Made by a program: the position numbers and the translations under genes. Below, piece after piece: positions 20,501 to 28,694 of a stretch of 31,905 nt of DNA. The stretch is from contig BMAT01011459.1 of the NCBI GenBank assembly GCA_019649035.1, forward strand, positions 3,372 to 35,276, read 5' to 3'. Position 1 is the first letter of the stretch; each line of letters begins with the position of its first letter. The notes under the pieces were generated by a model. The model searched no databases. It had not been told where the DNA came from and saw only the letters and a program-made list of their open reading frames with translations. Origin of the DNA: Elysia marginata. Its lineage: Eukaryota > Mollusca > Gastropoda > Plakobranchidae.

Positions 20501-23230
20501 AAAGGCTCTTGGAATTTCTTTGACTTAGATTTTCTCAGTACCAGCCTGCCAGTTGAGGCATGTGAAATAGTTGCTTATTTATCTATCATTTCTCCTAAAT
20601 CTAGGTTAACATGTATATGTTTTCGTTTATGTGTATGCATTTGTGCATCAGGGGTTTTTCAGGTATTTATGCTGTAAAAAAACCCTCAAATATTGCATCG
20701 TAATAAAAGGAACCAAGGTTGGGTCAGATGAAGGTATATAATTGAATGCTTGTAAAGTAAGTTGTGAAATATATCGGTTCACTGATGGAGTTATAATGTT
20801 CTCTTTTAAGTGATAACTTTTATTTGACAACTGAGCCCATTTGAGAAATGGATTGCAATATGTTTTACAATGAAAAATCAGTTGAAATCTAATAAGCGTA
20901 ATTTAGATAAAAAGATTTGTAAATTTTGGCGTTAAACCTGCAATTTAAGTATTACGCTGGACTTGTTTTCTGTATTCTCTCTTTTTGCTAATAAATGTTC
21001 AATATCTTCCTAAATGACATTTCATTTTTTTGTTTATTGATTTGAAATGTAAAAAATCAATTAGAGAATATTTTGCAGACTATTTAGCATTAAGTTTTTA
21101 GGTCTTTTTGTGAAGCATAGGAGTGTATTAAGTGAGAAATCAGTCGCATTCAAGCTTTATTGTTGACACTTATTATTATGATTATTTACTCACACAACAG
21201 ATGGCATACTCAATGCCAAAAACAAAGCTTTTTTCTATCTTGATACAGCGCAATACATTAAATAAAATTAAGACAACTCTGACAGCATCATATATTTAAG
21301 TGCTTATGGAGCTCTAACCCTTATGAAGAAGATGAAAACTGCTGGCACTTTTAATTGTTTTATAAGGCCACCTGCTGTGCAAAAGGAAAAAACAAATAAA
21401 ATTCGGATATTTTCTGGCTTGATCTGTAAGCATTTTAAACTAAAGTAATGAAATAACTTTTCCTTCATTTTTTTTTTGTATAAAGCCTTCACTTTCACTT
21501 CAGATTCAAGGCTGATTGACCCTTTAAGTGTGAGGGTTATATCTTTAAATGTCCACTCCAGCTGATTTGCTTGTTAAATAATTGTTGTGTGAAAGAATAT
21601 GTTAAGCAACTAGTCTATTTGTTTTTAATAAGTGAAGGAGTATAATTAAGCTGTCTGATTTTTTCGCTAAAATAAAAAAAAACATGACTGAATTTTATTT
21701 TCCAACTAACAGTTCTAAGCTTTGAACATTAGACATACTCATTATATTATCATTTAGACCTTTTTTACAAAGGGATTTAACAACTGTTTCTTAAGTTGTG
21801 GTTAAAAGGTTAGGTTTGACGATTACTACAGTGCTGAAAGAAACTTTTGTCAGCTTTCAAAATGTAAATTATTCCTGTAAATCACGGTAAAAGGTTGGGA
21901 TTAGCTCTCTTTCCAAAAAGAGAAGCAGATTGCATTAGATACAGGGATTTTGATTATCTGAATTTTTGTATCTATTTAATGTAGTAGCAAAATGCAGTCT
22001 TACCCTCACCATTATTTTTTTTTAAAATTGAGTTGTTTCAGTTAAAAAAAAAATATCTGTCTTGTTCAGAAGCTGCACTATTTTGTGGTTTATTGCTTTA
22101 TGAGGTTTGTACACTCTTGTAAACAACTTACATGTATATATTCCTTCATTTATAAATTACTTGAGGTATATGAGTCTGATTTTTTTTTCTTGGATTTTAA
22201 GCTGAATTGAATGAAAGCATCTATCACTCCTGTAAAAGGAAAAAAGCAAAGGTTATCAGGCTTCAAGAAAAGTTTTTATCAAATGGATGAGTGCTATGCT
22301 TGAAAGAAAAAGTATCATATTTCAAACCTGCTTGCTTTCAATGTTAGTTTTGTACATACATATTTTGCTCAGGGCATCTACTGTCTACTTCAGATTGTGT
22401 TTGGAGTATAAACTCCAAATCATGTGTGATTGATTCATGTTAAAAACATCACTTTTAAAATATGTGACTTCAATCCCAAAAACTCAGCTAAAGTCAAAAA
22501 TTGTCTTTATTATATATTATATCTGACCAGAAAGCATATAACTTAAGCAAGATTGAGCAAAAGACAGAATGATTTTATCTTTGATAGTGATTTTTTTAAA
22601 ATGAATTTTCAAAAGAAGGAGATTTGATTAAATTTCATGAGTTTGAAGCTGAGAAATTGCCGCTAGCTCAGAAGGGGACTGGGCGACTTTAGCTGGATTT
22701 TTGGGATTGGGGTCACATATATAGCTTATGAGATGATGAAGTCATATAGTGCAAACTACATTATTCTCACAATGTGAAAAAGTTTGTTAATGTGCCTTAA
22801 AATTAAAAAAAAAAGACATTCTAGCCTTTGGAGTATGCAATTACAAGCAATAGTGTAAAGAACTATAACATTGTTTTATATACCTTTTCATAAAATTACT
22901 TTTTTCTCTCTGAGAATGGGCATTTATTCAGTTAATCTAAAAAGCATTCTTTTATATTTAATACAGTCTTTATATCCATATCCATGTAGGGCTACTTTAA
23001 CAAAACACAGTACACTTTTCAGCTTGAAATCACAGAATAGTTCACATTTGCTAATTTTTCTTCATGTTTTTTTTTTAATAGAAATCCTTAAGTCCTTAAC
23101 TTTTTATAACTGTAAGTCATTTTTTCTTATCTCCCCAGTCCCGTCTTTGGTGCAAAAGCATAGCGCTGCGGCAGCAAGCAACCAGCTGCACTCGTTAGAG
23201 ACAAGGGTCCATCCCCCTGTTCTGGTTTGA
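4774..23230 (+). CDS. NDRG-family protein (13 coding exons, 364 residues)
   Basis: Joining 4774-4872, 7081-7180, 7583-7703, 8911-8949, 12478-12540, 13125-13185, 13917-14003, 14253-14330, 14716-14816, 15220-15285, 15849-15948, 16293-16380 and 23139-23230 gives 1095 nt, or 364 codons plus TGA, with GT-AG introns and matching phase at each junction. The product follows the NDRG (Ndr) alpha/beta-hydrolase fold: an ETPYGNLHV strand near residue 38, HDIGLNH at 61-67, NAPGQEDGA in exon 3, the elbow GFGVGAGAN at 147-155, LTGDDSPH at 278-285 and DCGGMP...FLQGMGY at 308-334. In active hydrolases the elbow is GxSxG; here position 151 is Gly, and the usual catalytic-His region reads CGGMP, so it should lack hydrolase activity, as is known for NDRG proteins. 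Family members are cytosolic stress and differentiation factors. The C-terminal 30 residues lack the Ser/Thr-rich phosphorylated tail of vertebrate NDRG1. It could be NDRG3-like or closer to the nematode ZK1073.1 type; sequence alone does not settle this. Confidence 0.93.
5497..5529 (+). repeat. mariner left inverted terminal repeat
   Basis: The repeat begins CGAGGGCTCTTTCA and ends ACGAAAAATGCC; it differs from the right repeat at positions 15, 18 and 19. It is the transposase binding site at the 3' end of the transposase gene. Confidence 0.93.
5596..6717 (-). CDS. mariner transposase, D,D34D type (373 residues)
   Basis: This transposase would cut and paste its own element at TA sites. The start is a true ATG at 6717-6715, about 130 nt inside the right inverted repeat. 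Residues 1-135 hold the paired helix-turn-helix DNA-binding region ending in the linker motif WVPKQLT (126-132). The catalytic domain shows VTGDETW with Asp 182, QHDN with Asp 276 and SPDLAPSDYHLF with Asp 311, so 34 residues separate the second and third acids. The C-terminus CIDRLGCYVEK resembles the usual GDYVEK ending. No stop or frameshift is present. Two positions differ from the common consensus: VFWY instead of VFWD, and HDNPTPHTA instead of HDNARPHTA. The segment from WVP to GDE is about 19 residues longer than in Mos1. Activity cannot be judged from sequence alone. Confidence 0.96.
   Translation of the reverse strand: MAAHLETWSKEEIRAVIRFLNTKSLNPTELHKELQSTYGEHVISRTQVYHWCNLFEAGHSDLTDREGRGSSITATSEDNVKRDEELIGQDRRLKLHEIASSLEISETSAHRIVFDELGYRKVSARWVPKQLTDNHKEQKLDICRELLRRSKSSRRVHGHTANANGDFLGYDVTFLDSIVTGDETWLHHCTPETKQDSMTWKHPSLPVAKKFKVMRSAKKIMETVFWYSRGVLLFETLQPGETINAARYCQTFDKLRGAIRRKRPGQLTNGVILQHDNPTPHTARVTQGCLEKYGWEILPHPPHSPDLAPSDYHLFGPLKRELTGKRFDDDEELVDHVWKWLQNLDGSFFRDAIYSMVRRWQKCIDRLGCYVEK
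6847..6879 (-). repeat. mariner right inverted terminal repeat
   Basis: Read on the minus strand it begins CGAGGGCTCTTTCAG, then has seven A, then CGAAAAATGCC. It precedes the transposase ATG by about 130 nt, so the transposase promoter is expected between here and 6717. Confidence 0.93.
7081..7180 (+). CDS. NDRG coding exon 2 (residues 34-67)
   Basis: The acceptor is TTTTGCAG and the donor ACC|GTAAGA, in phase 1. It encodes EDDIETPYGNLHVAIQG and ITFHDIGLN, the first beta strands and the HDIGLN loop of the Ndr fold. It is the first exon after the mariner insertion in intron 1. Confidence 0.95.
7583..7703 (+). CDS. NDRG coding exon 3 (residues 67-106)
   Basis: The acceptor is TTGTGTTTCAG and the donor CCAGA|GTAGGC. 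It encodes the FFSYPDMQPILRHF helix and the YHVNAPGQEDGA strand-loop, both typical of NDRG proteins. It ends with two bases of a split Glu codon (GA), which either exon 4 or exon 5 can complete with G. Confidence 0.95.
7704..8910 (+). other. NDRG intron 3
   Basis: This is a 1207-nt intron with a short C10 run near 8350. I see no other gene or repeat in it. Confidence 0.7.
8911..8949 (+). CDS. NDRG coding exon 4, 39-nt microexon (residues 107-119)
   Basis: An acceptor (CATCTGCAG) and a strong donor (AGCAG|GTAGGT) bound 39 nt that read EHDALGNPQSLGS in the frame set by exon 3 and pass on the same phase, giving Arg at the next junction. Length divisible by three and identical entry and exit phases mean that inclusion or skipping leaves the frame open. 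It lies between the APGQEDGA strand and the YPDMDQLA helix, a surface loop of variable length in NDRG proteins. Whether it is constitutive or alternative cannot be told from genomic sequence. Confidence 0.75.
9557..9720. repeat. (AAT)n/GCGC dispersed repeat, copy 1
   Basis: A TAATAATAATAAT run is followed by ATTTAAATAGCGCTTTTAC and CTCAAAGCGCATTAG, then ACAAAATAAAGTTAGGACAG. This layout, AAT run, ATTTATATAGCGC, CTCAAAGCGC, matches copy 2 near 19546. The layout is one I recall as common in marine invertebrate genomes. The element has no open frame; its right boundary is approximate. Confidence 0.6.
11041..11597. repeat. CTA-rich trinucleotide microsatellite with assembly gap
   Basis: About 550 bp in intron 4 are a compound (CTA)n array with interspersed CTG, CCA and ACC units and one short unique interruption near 11298-11318. 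The purest runs lie at 11335-11375 and on both sides of the N block. Apparent long open frames here encode only Thr, Leu or Tyr homopolymers and are artefacts of the repeat. Confidence 0.97.
11547..11561. other. Assembly gap of 15 N inside the CTA array
   Basis: Fifteen N interrupt a pure (CTA)n run. The true length of the array at this point is unknown. Confidence 0.98.
12478..12540 (+). CDS. NDRG coding exon 5 (residues 120-140)
   Basis: The acceptor is TTCTTTTACAG and the donor ATGG|GTAATT. It encodes FVYPDMDQLADAIHHVVEHY, matching the YPTMDELAEML helix of vertebrate NDRG proteins. It follows the 3.5-kb intron 4, which carries the CTA array. Confidence 0.95.
12600..12911 (-). mobile_element. 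tRNA-derived SINE, minus orientation, in intron 5
   Basis: On the minus strand the element starts GGAGCAGCATGGCTCAGTGG, with an A box at 12891-12902 (TGGCTCAGTGGT) and a B box GGTTTGATTCC at 12848-12858. The body contains CACCTGTAAAATGGGTAACT and a GCCTTCGGCGGTGGAAGAC segment near its 3' end. It starts about 60 nt after the exon 5 donor. I could not find clear target duplications, so the tail end near 12600 is approximate. The body motif resembles the shared central domains of SINE superfamilies described in molluscs; I cannot assign it to one by eye. Confidence 0.75.
13125..13185 (+). CDS. NDRG coding exon 6, nucleophile elbow (residues 141-161)
   Basis: The acceptor is TCCTTTCAG and the donor TATGAG|GTAAGT. 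It encodes LKTFIGFGVGAGANILARYE. The elbow is G-V-G-A-G, with Gly 151 where active alpha/beta hydrolases carry the nucleophilic Ser; the same loss is seen in vertebrate NDRGs. Confidence 0.96.
13186..13916 (+). other. NDRG intron 6
   Basis: A 731-nt intron, GTAAGT...TTCTCAG. Its middle (about 13490-13680) is less AT-rich than the flanks, but no element could be identified. Confidence 0.7.
13917..14003 (+). CDS. NDRG coding exon 7 (residues 162-190)
   Basis: The acceptor is TTGTTCTCAG and the donor CAGAAG|GTCAGT; both phases are 0. It encodes LNHHEKVDSLIMVNPTASKS and GWIEWGYQK, corresponding to the LNHPELVEGLVLIN and KGWIDWA segments of NDRGs. Confidence 0.96.
14253..14330 (+). CDS. NDRG coding exon 8 (residues 191-216)
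   Basis: The acceptor is CATCTTCAG and the donor GGTAAG|GTGAGT; phase 0 on both sides. It encodes 26 residues including LTSFTEEYLLWHWFGK, the cap-region helix ending in the HxFG motif of the family. Confidence 0.95.
14331..14715 (+). other. NDRG intron 8
   Basis: A 385-nt AT-rich intron, GTGAGT...CCTCAG, with nothing else visible. Confidence 0.8.
14716..14816 (+). CDS. NDRG coding exon 9 (residues 217-249)
   Basis: The acceptor is TTTCCTCAG and the donor CTAAA|GTAAGT. It encodes NHDLIHSYQEYIKTLNAQNL and SLFIETFL, the cap helices equivalent to the DLIQTYRMHI and NLQLFLNSY segments of vertebrate NDRGs. Confidence 0.95.
14817..15219 (+). other. NDRG intron 9
   Basis: A 403-nt AT-rich intron, GTAAGT...TTGCAG, with nothing else visible. 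The open frame through its 5' part is chance. Confidence 0.8.
15220..15285 (+). CDS. NDRG coding exon 10 (residues 250-271)
   Basis: The acceptor is CTATTTGCAG and the donor ATAAG|GTTTGT. It encodes KRSDLNIVREMD, matching the GRRDLEIER motif, followed by PMRKVSARTI. The split codon gives Arg with exon 11. Confidence 0.94.
15286..15848 (+). other. NDRG intron 10
   Basis: A 563-nt AT-rich intron, GTTTGT...TGCCAG, with nothing else visible. Confidence 0.8.
15849..15948 (+). CDS. NDRG coding exon 11 (residues 272-305)
   Basis: The acceptor is CTTTGCCAG and the donor ATGAAG|GTAGTC. It encodes CRSLILTGDDSPHMDDAVEM and NGRMLPEETDFMK, equivalent to the LLVVGDNSP...VVECNSRL segment of NDRGs that carries the remnant of the hydrolase acid loop. 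Confidence 0.96.
15949..16292 (+). other. NDRG intron 11
   Basis: A 344-nt AT-rich intron, GTAGTC...TTCCAG, with nothing else visible. Confidence 0.8.
16293..16380 (+). CDS. NDRG coding exon 12 (residues 306-334)
   Basis: The acceptor is CTTTTTTCCAG and the donor TATG|GTGAGA. It encodes IGDCGGMPLEEQPGKACEAF and RLFLQGMGY, the most conserved C-terminal block of the family (DCGGLPQ..QPGKL.EAFKYFLQGMGY). Reading on into the intron would add about 15 residues and stop at the TAG at 16425-16427. Confidence 0.97.
16381..23138 (+). other. NDRG last intron (6.76 kb)
   Basis: This is by far the longest intron of the gene and lies between the conserved GMGY block and the variable tail. It holds the AAT-repeat relative near 19546 and otherwise AT-rich DNA. 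Vertebrate NDRG genes vary in this C-terminal region, so alternative tail exons could hide here, but I found none with convincing splice sites and phase. Confidence 0.65.
19546..19650. repeat. (AAT)n/GCGC dispersed repeat, copy 2
   Basis: An AATAATAATAATAATAA run is followed by GTGTATTTATATAAAGTACC, then CTCAAAGTGCAATAGG and AAATAAAGTTATTCTGACAT. It is a more decayed relative of the repeat near 9557, lying in the last NDRG intron. Confidence 0.5.
23139..23230 (+). CDS. NDRG coding exon 13, C-terminal tail (residues 335-364)
   Basis: The acceptor is TTATCTCCCCAG after a pyrimidine-rich tract. The two-base phase completes Val with the G left by exon 12. The tail begins VPSLVQKHSAAAASNQLHSL and ends HPPVLV before TGA at 23228-23230. 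Its higher GC and CpG content (AGCGCTGCGGCAGCAAGC) stand out from the AT-rich flanks. The end V-L-V would suit a class II PDZ ligand, which is inference only. Confidence 0.85.
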
Positions 23231-25486
23231 AAGTTTGAAGATATTCACTTTGCTGCACCGCTCTATTAGCAATGAATTTAATGTTTGAATAGTTTAAAAT
23301 TTCCAGTATGTTTAGTGCATGGCTTATGATGGCGAATATGACAGAGGAAATAGTATGCCTTCACTATTAAACGGTTTTATGCCATATGTGAATGTCTTTT
23401 AACAAACTTTATTTGCAGATATAGAAAATCATTTAATGAAAGTTCTCAGCAGTCAACTGGTGATAATTTTTGTTGCAAATATTGATTATTGAGTTGTGAT
23501 ACCTCACTGAGATGTGTTTTAATGCAAAATCCTGTTGATGCTAATTTTATTAAACAAGAGCTGATCCGTGATAAAAAGTAAAACAGTATCAATGTGAAAA
23601 GGCAACAGGTTGGCAGTGACAGTTGACTTTACAAATGCAATGCTTTTCAAAATGCCCCCCATCATCTTTTAAAAATTATTCTCAGCATGATTTTATGCCT
23701 TGATAATGATTAGCAGTATTCGATTTTTGTAAAAAAAAAATTTAAATGTCTTTTTGCAGCTAAATGTTTTTTGTTTTTTTTTTTCAAATCAAAATCACTT
23801 TTAATAAGCTGAGAAGGAAATTAAAATAAAAGGAAACATTTTTTTTATCATTTGCCAAGACTTGCAAAGCTAGTAGAATTTAAATCATGACATCTATACT
23901 TAATTTTTGCATAAATCTTTCATTTTATCTTGTTTTTATGAATACATCTCCCTTCTATTTGAGGAAATAAATGACTTGCTTTTTGCAAAATGTTCATGAA
24001 ATTTTTACGCAGAGAACTTGTGAAGTTAAGATTTTATACATGGTAGACTTAAGCACAAATAAAATGAGGGACCTATATTGTGTTGCCTACCCTTGGATGA
24101 CATATGGGAGTGACTCACAAATTTTGTACACTTAAAAGTTTTTGCTCTATTTTCTTTTTCTAAGCAATACAAATTTATTTTTTAATAAAGTGAAAATGAA
24201 ACACTGAAATAAAATTTAGTATAACACATGTTTAACATGGTTAAGAGTAAAATGTTCGTTTCTTTTTTCAAATTGAATAGTCTCTTTACTTTATTTTGGA
24301 AATTATGAGTGCTCAGTTAACATTAAAATGAGAACAAATCTTTCTAAAATCTAATAAGATTAGCAAGTCCTAAAAACCTTGTTGCAGTTAAGTGTCTCAA
24401 AGCTGCATGGATATGCTGTTTTGGCTGTGGACATTTTTTCTTCGCCTTTGTAAGAATCTCTTAAAACTCTTCTTTAATCATAGTTTGCAAATAAAGACAA
24501 AAATTAACAGGTTCTTTGATAAAACATCTGTCCTGATTGCTAGGTTTCACTGTATTCCTATCAGCTAAAGAATTTATATTTATTTAAATGATCATAGTAA
24601 TAATGAAACAAACTGCAGCTGAAAAAGCAATCTTTTTTTTAAAAAACCTGAATCAAATAGATTGACAAGTTTTGAAGAGGTAAATATTATTTACAGGTTT
24701 AAGTACAAATTCTTTTAATATAGAAAATCATTTTGTCATGATATACAAAGAAGCAACATTGTATTTCATAGTGCCAAATCTAATTTTTTACTATAAGAAA
24801 CTCAGAGATTTTTCAACCTTACTTGAACAATTTTGGTATATGCAGTTTTTATTTTCTTTTTTTAGCTTGATTAATATTGTGTAAGATTGAGCCTGTAAAA
24901 TATTTTGTCTTATCCATATGTTGAATTAAATATTTTGGCCACTTGTGGAGCTATGATTGATGATATTGGCTTTTATCAAATTTAAACACTTGCACTAACA
25001 GTAAGTTTCATGCAATTTCTGATGTGAAGTTATTTGCAAGTAAAATTACATTTTTTAAAATGACATAGATGACTTTTATTTCTCCTTTAAAAATTGTTTC
25101 ATATATTTCATTATATTTCTTTAAATATGACAATTTTGTACAGTCCTGACTTGGTTTTACTTAAATAAGTTTATGTTTTTACACAGTTGTTTCTTTTTTT
25201 AAAATCTAATTACACTTTGCAATTTTTTAAAAACAAGAAAATTTGTACATTTATGCCTTTGTCATAACACAAATGTAAATTATAAAGTATAATTTCCTTG
25301 CATTCTTTTTTGTTTAAAAGTTTTCATCGGTTCTGATTCCTCATTTTAAATTTATCACTTGATTATATATATCTGAAATAAAATATCCTTCAGATTTTTA
25401 AAAATTCCTCAGTTATGTTAACATTCTTTTTCTTTGCTTTTTTTTTGTGAAAACATTTTACTTTCTTTAAAAATTGTAGTGTACCA

Positions 25487-25492
25487 AATAAA
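25487..25492 (+). terminator. Candidate poly(A) signal
   Basis: AATAAA is followed within about 15-25 nt by a GT-rich stretch (CTTGGTTGTGCATG), a good arrangement for cleavage and polyadenylation of the NDRG transcript. It would give a 3' UTR of about 2.3 kb. Confidence 0.35.
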
Positions 25493-28352
25493 GTTACTGT
25501 CTTGGTTGTGCATGATATTGAAAATCTCTTTGTAAATCACTGACTTAGTTATCCACATGTAAGTTGTACTCAAGATTTTTGTTACAGAATGGTGGCTTCT
25601 TATCCAATGTGTTAATTATTTGGTTGTCTTTTCGTCCTTGTTATTTTTTTTACTTTTTAAATGATCATATGTTTCATTAAATTTCAAAACTGAGCAAAGA
25701 AGAAAAACAAACTTTCAAATTGTCATGAAAGTGTTTCAGATTCGACATAAGGCTCTAGGAGGGGAAAAATAAATAATGGGCAAAAATTGTTTTTATTAAA
25801 GGTATCACTAAAAGGCTATCAAATGTACCATAAACCCTACAACGTTCCTGAACTTTTAATTTTACATAAGGCAAGAACTATTGTTTCTCCTTCTCTCTGA
25901 TCGTTCTGTCAATGTGCTGTTTTGTTTTAAATTTCATTTTAACGCCATGGTTTTATGAATTGTGAGAAAGCAATTTGTGATAATACCTCAGCCTTTTTTT
26001 TTGAGATACCAAAGCTATTTAAAAAGAACCAATATTAATTTTTCTCACAGTGCATCCATGAACCATAGTATGTTTGACAAGTAATTATCTCACATGACGC
26101 CTTCTATCAGCTGTGTTCACATTCCATTTTTTTTATATTATTTGGTGTTTGTGGAAGTCATGGTGGATACATGAACCTACAAGTTTATCATTTACGGTTT
26201 ATTCTGTTTTTCTATTTTTTTTTGTTTATTTGGCTCTGAAGGGAAAAAAGTCGTTTTTAAAAGTCTAAGGAATTCAGTGGAAGATATGCTTTGTAGGCGA
26301 ATTAGTTTATTGTTATATTATTTTTATTCACACTGAAAAATTATGCCCAAGTTATTAGAAAGTTGATAAATGCATTCTACATAGGCCATGTCTTGTGTCT
26401 TGGGTGAATGAATAGGAAGTAGGAAATTATGCTTTTGAAAAAATGCTATTCAAAAGTCTATTTTTGATTTCTATATATTTTAAACCAACAAATGTTTATA
26501 TATCTTTCCACAAAAATGACAATTGTGTAGCAATTGTTCCGTTTTGAAGTCTGGAAAAATATCTTGTTCAAAACAACAAAATGTTTGAAGCTGAAGATTG
26601 TGACATTCATCTCGTTCACCCTGGTGGTGAACCATGTAAATTCTATATTTTCTCTAGGTAGACAGTTCTTGTTTCTTTAGTCTTATGAACGTTCAAAGGT
26701 ATATAACCATAAGAAACTTGTGGACATGGTAAGCCTAATAAATATATTCCTTTGAGAAAAAGCATATTTGCTGCTATTTTCCTTTTTTAGTTCTACCATT
26801 TTTTTTACATTTTTATATGATAGGGACAGCTAACCTACCAGGCAGTCAAGGGGTTAAGGTCTGATATGATTGCTTCTCTCTTTAACAATGTAATGAAATC
26901 AAAAGTTGTGAGTCTCATGTAATTGCTGAATATAGAAAAGAGAGGCAAAGATTAAAATATATGAAGTGTACATAATTAATGGTCGGCTGGTCTCCAGGAA
27001 TTGATATTTTATTTCTTAATGAATTTTCCTGCGTTCAGCATTTATGCTTGTACTCAAGATATTCTATGTTGCGGTCTCTGTATAATCTGTGTCTTTGTTG
27101 AACTGTACTATCAGCATATCAAGAAATGAGACGGATGGAGTGATAACAAGTTTGTTTTATTGTGGTTAGCAAATTCCCCTAAACTTGCTTAAAAACTGTT
27201 TTTTACTTAACACTGCATAACCCACCGTTTCTCCTTAAGGTGAAATATTGAAGTTTCATAACTATAGAGGAATACTTTTGCTTATTGTGCCATTTTCCTG
27301 TCTTTATCACTTATGTCAAGTTGACATTTAAAAGATGCAATATGTAAACAGAGAGTTGTTTTTTTTTATTCCTCAATGGGTTAAAGATTACCTAATTACC
27401 TATCGTAAATTATCTTTTTGAGAAAATTGTTTCAGATAAGTGTTGATCTCATTTTCAGCATTGACTTACATGATGTGATCAGTAGGCCAGGCTTTAGCTC
27501 AAGACCTGCAAACTGGTCATATTTTCTTTAACACAGCTAATATTAATTTTAATTATTGAAAATACCATTGTAATGTATCATTTTTAGGGAGGTGTCCTCA
27601 AATTAGCTATCTACCCAGGGGTTACATAAAGACTTCTGATAAACCAAAAGTTAATCTAGCTATAAGTTTAGTTACATTGTGAAACTTTTTGTCCACACAA
27701 GACATGAATTTTTCTTGATTAACTTACTTCCATAGACTTTCAATTGGGTCCCTCACCCTTTTTCTCTGTGCTTGTAGTTGCTACTGTTGTTAGTCTGCTT
27801 GGGTGTGGCACAAGCTTTACCTCTATGTTCACTGTTTTGAACGCTTTAATTAAGTCAGTAGGAATAAGTCAACAAGAACCTCAGCTCAACTACATTGATG
27901 GTACCAGTCTCATTGTCATAAGTCATAATTTTCAATTCTGCATGTAGATTAAGCCTTTATCACTAAAGATAAGATTGGAATTGCCTTGAAGTTCATCTGT
28001 ATGGCTTGCTAATGCAGACAAACCCATAGAAACTTTTCTAAACTGTAAGTACATATATTTCCAAAGCAGGGAAGAAGTTCGTCTTGAAATGTGATGAATA
28101 TATAGCTAATTTATGTATTTATTAAAGACATGAGTCCCATCCTAGATGGTTTAGGGTTACAGCTAGTGAGTTTGAGGAAGTGCTTATAGCTTAAGGGCCT
28201 ATTAGTTTACTGCCTGAAATAAACATCAGATTTGATATTTTGTGCTAATTGCACTGTGACATAACTATCTGTTAATGTAAGCATTTGTGTCTTTGTGTAG
28301 GTGTAGATTCTGTGAAAAATTGTCTTGTTCATTCCAATTGTCAAGAAAAAAA

Positions 28353-28358
28353 AATAAA
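28353..28358 (+). terminator. Candidate distal poly(A) signal
   Basis: AATAAA in an A-rich context is followed by CTGTGTGTTATTTTCATGTT, a strong GT-rich downstream element. If used, the 3' UTR would be about 5.1 kb. Confidence 0.35.
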
Positions 28359-28532
28359 CATCTGTCGTTTCACTTCCATACAACTGTGTGTTATTTTCAT
28401 GTTGTACTGTATTTGAGTGGTTGTTCTGTAACTGTTATCGCTTGTCTTTCATGAGCAATACAGTACACCATGCACCTGTGTGTCACTGTCAGTCAGGCAC
28501 AAAATAATAATAAAGCAAATCGGATTCCAATA

Positions 28533-28692
28533 CAAGGGAACCCTGATCAAGTCAACACCTTGGGACCGAAAAATGGAATTTTTAGTTTGACCATTACAAA
28601 AATATAAAGAAATACAAAATGGTACTGTGAAACAGAGTTGACTTTAAGCTATAGTTGCCCTCAAAGGGGTTGACTTTAAATAGATTCCATTG
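28533..28692. mobile_element. 160-bp TA-flanked MITE, pogo/Tigger-like
   Basis: The left end CAAGGGAACCCTGATCAAGT and the inverted right end match at about 23 of 31 positions, including a shared AAGTCAAC core. TA dinucleotides flank the element at 28531-28532 and 28693-28694. The sequence contains GTTGACTTTAA twice, at 28637-28647 and 28669-28679. End sequences of the GGAACC..GA..AAGTC type are typical of pogo/Tigger non-autonomous elements; the family assignment is inference. There is no coding capacity. Confidence 0.65.
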
Positions 28693-28694
28693 TA

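Larger units (their letters stand above)
23231..28530 (+). other. NDRG 3' UTR and/or intergenic DNA
   Basis: More than 5 kb after the stop codon are uniformly AT-rich with many poly-A, poly-T and ATTTA stretches and no supportable gene. AATAAA occurs repeatedly; the two best-placed copies with GT-rich sequence just downstream are at 25487 and 28353. A long 3' UTR is plausible but its end cannot be fixed from sequence. Confidence 0.5.

Noticed and set aside
22871..23230. A 119-codon single-exon gene
   Set aside because: Only its last 30 codons are real; these are NDRG exon 13. The part before 23139 is intron and contains the acceptor pyrimidine tract.
27744..27947. 67-codon hydrophobic + strand frame
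   Set aside because: It starts at TTG and shows no recognisable domain or splice context.
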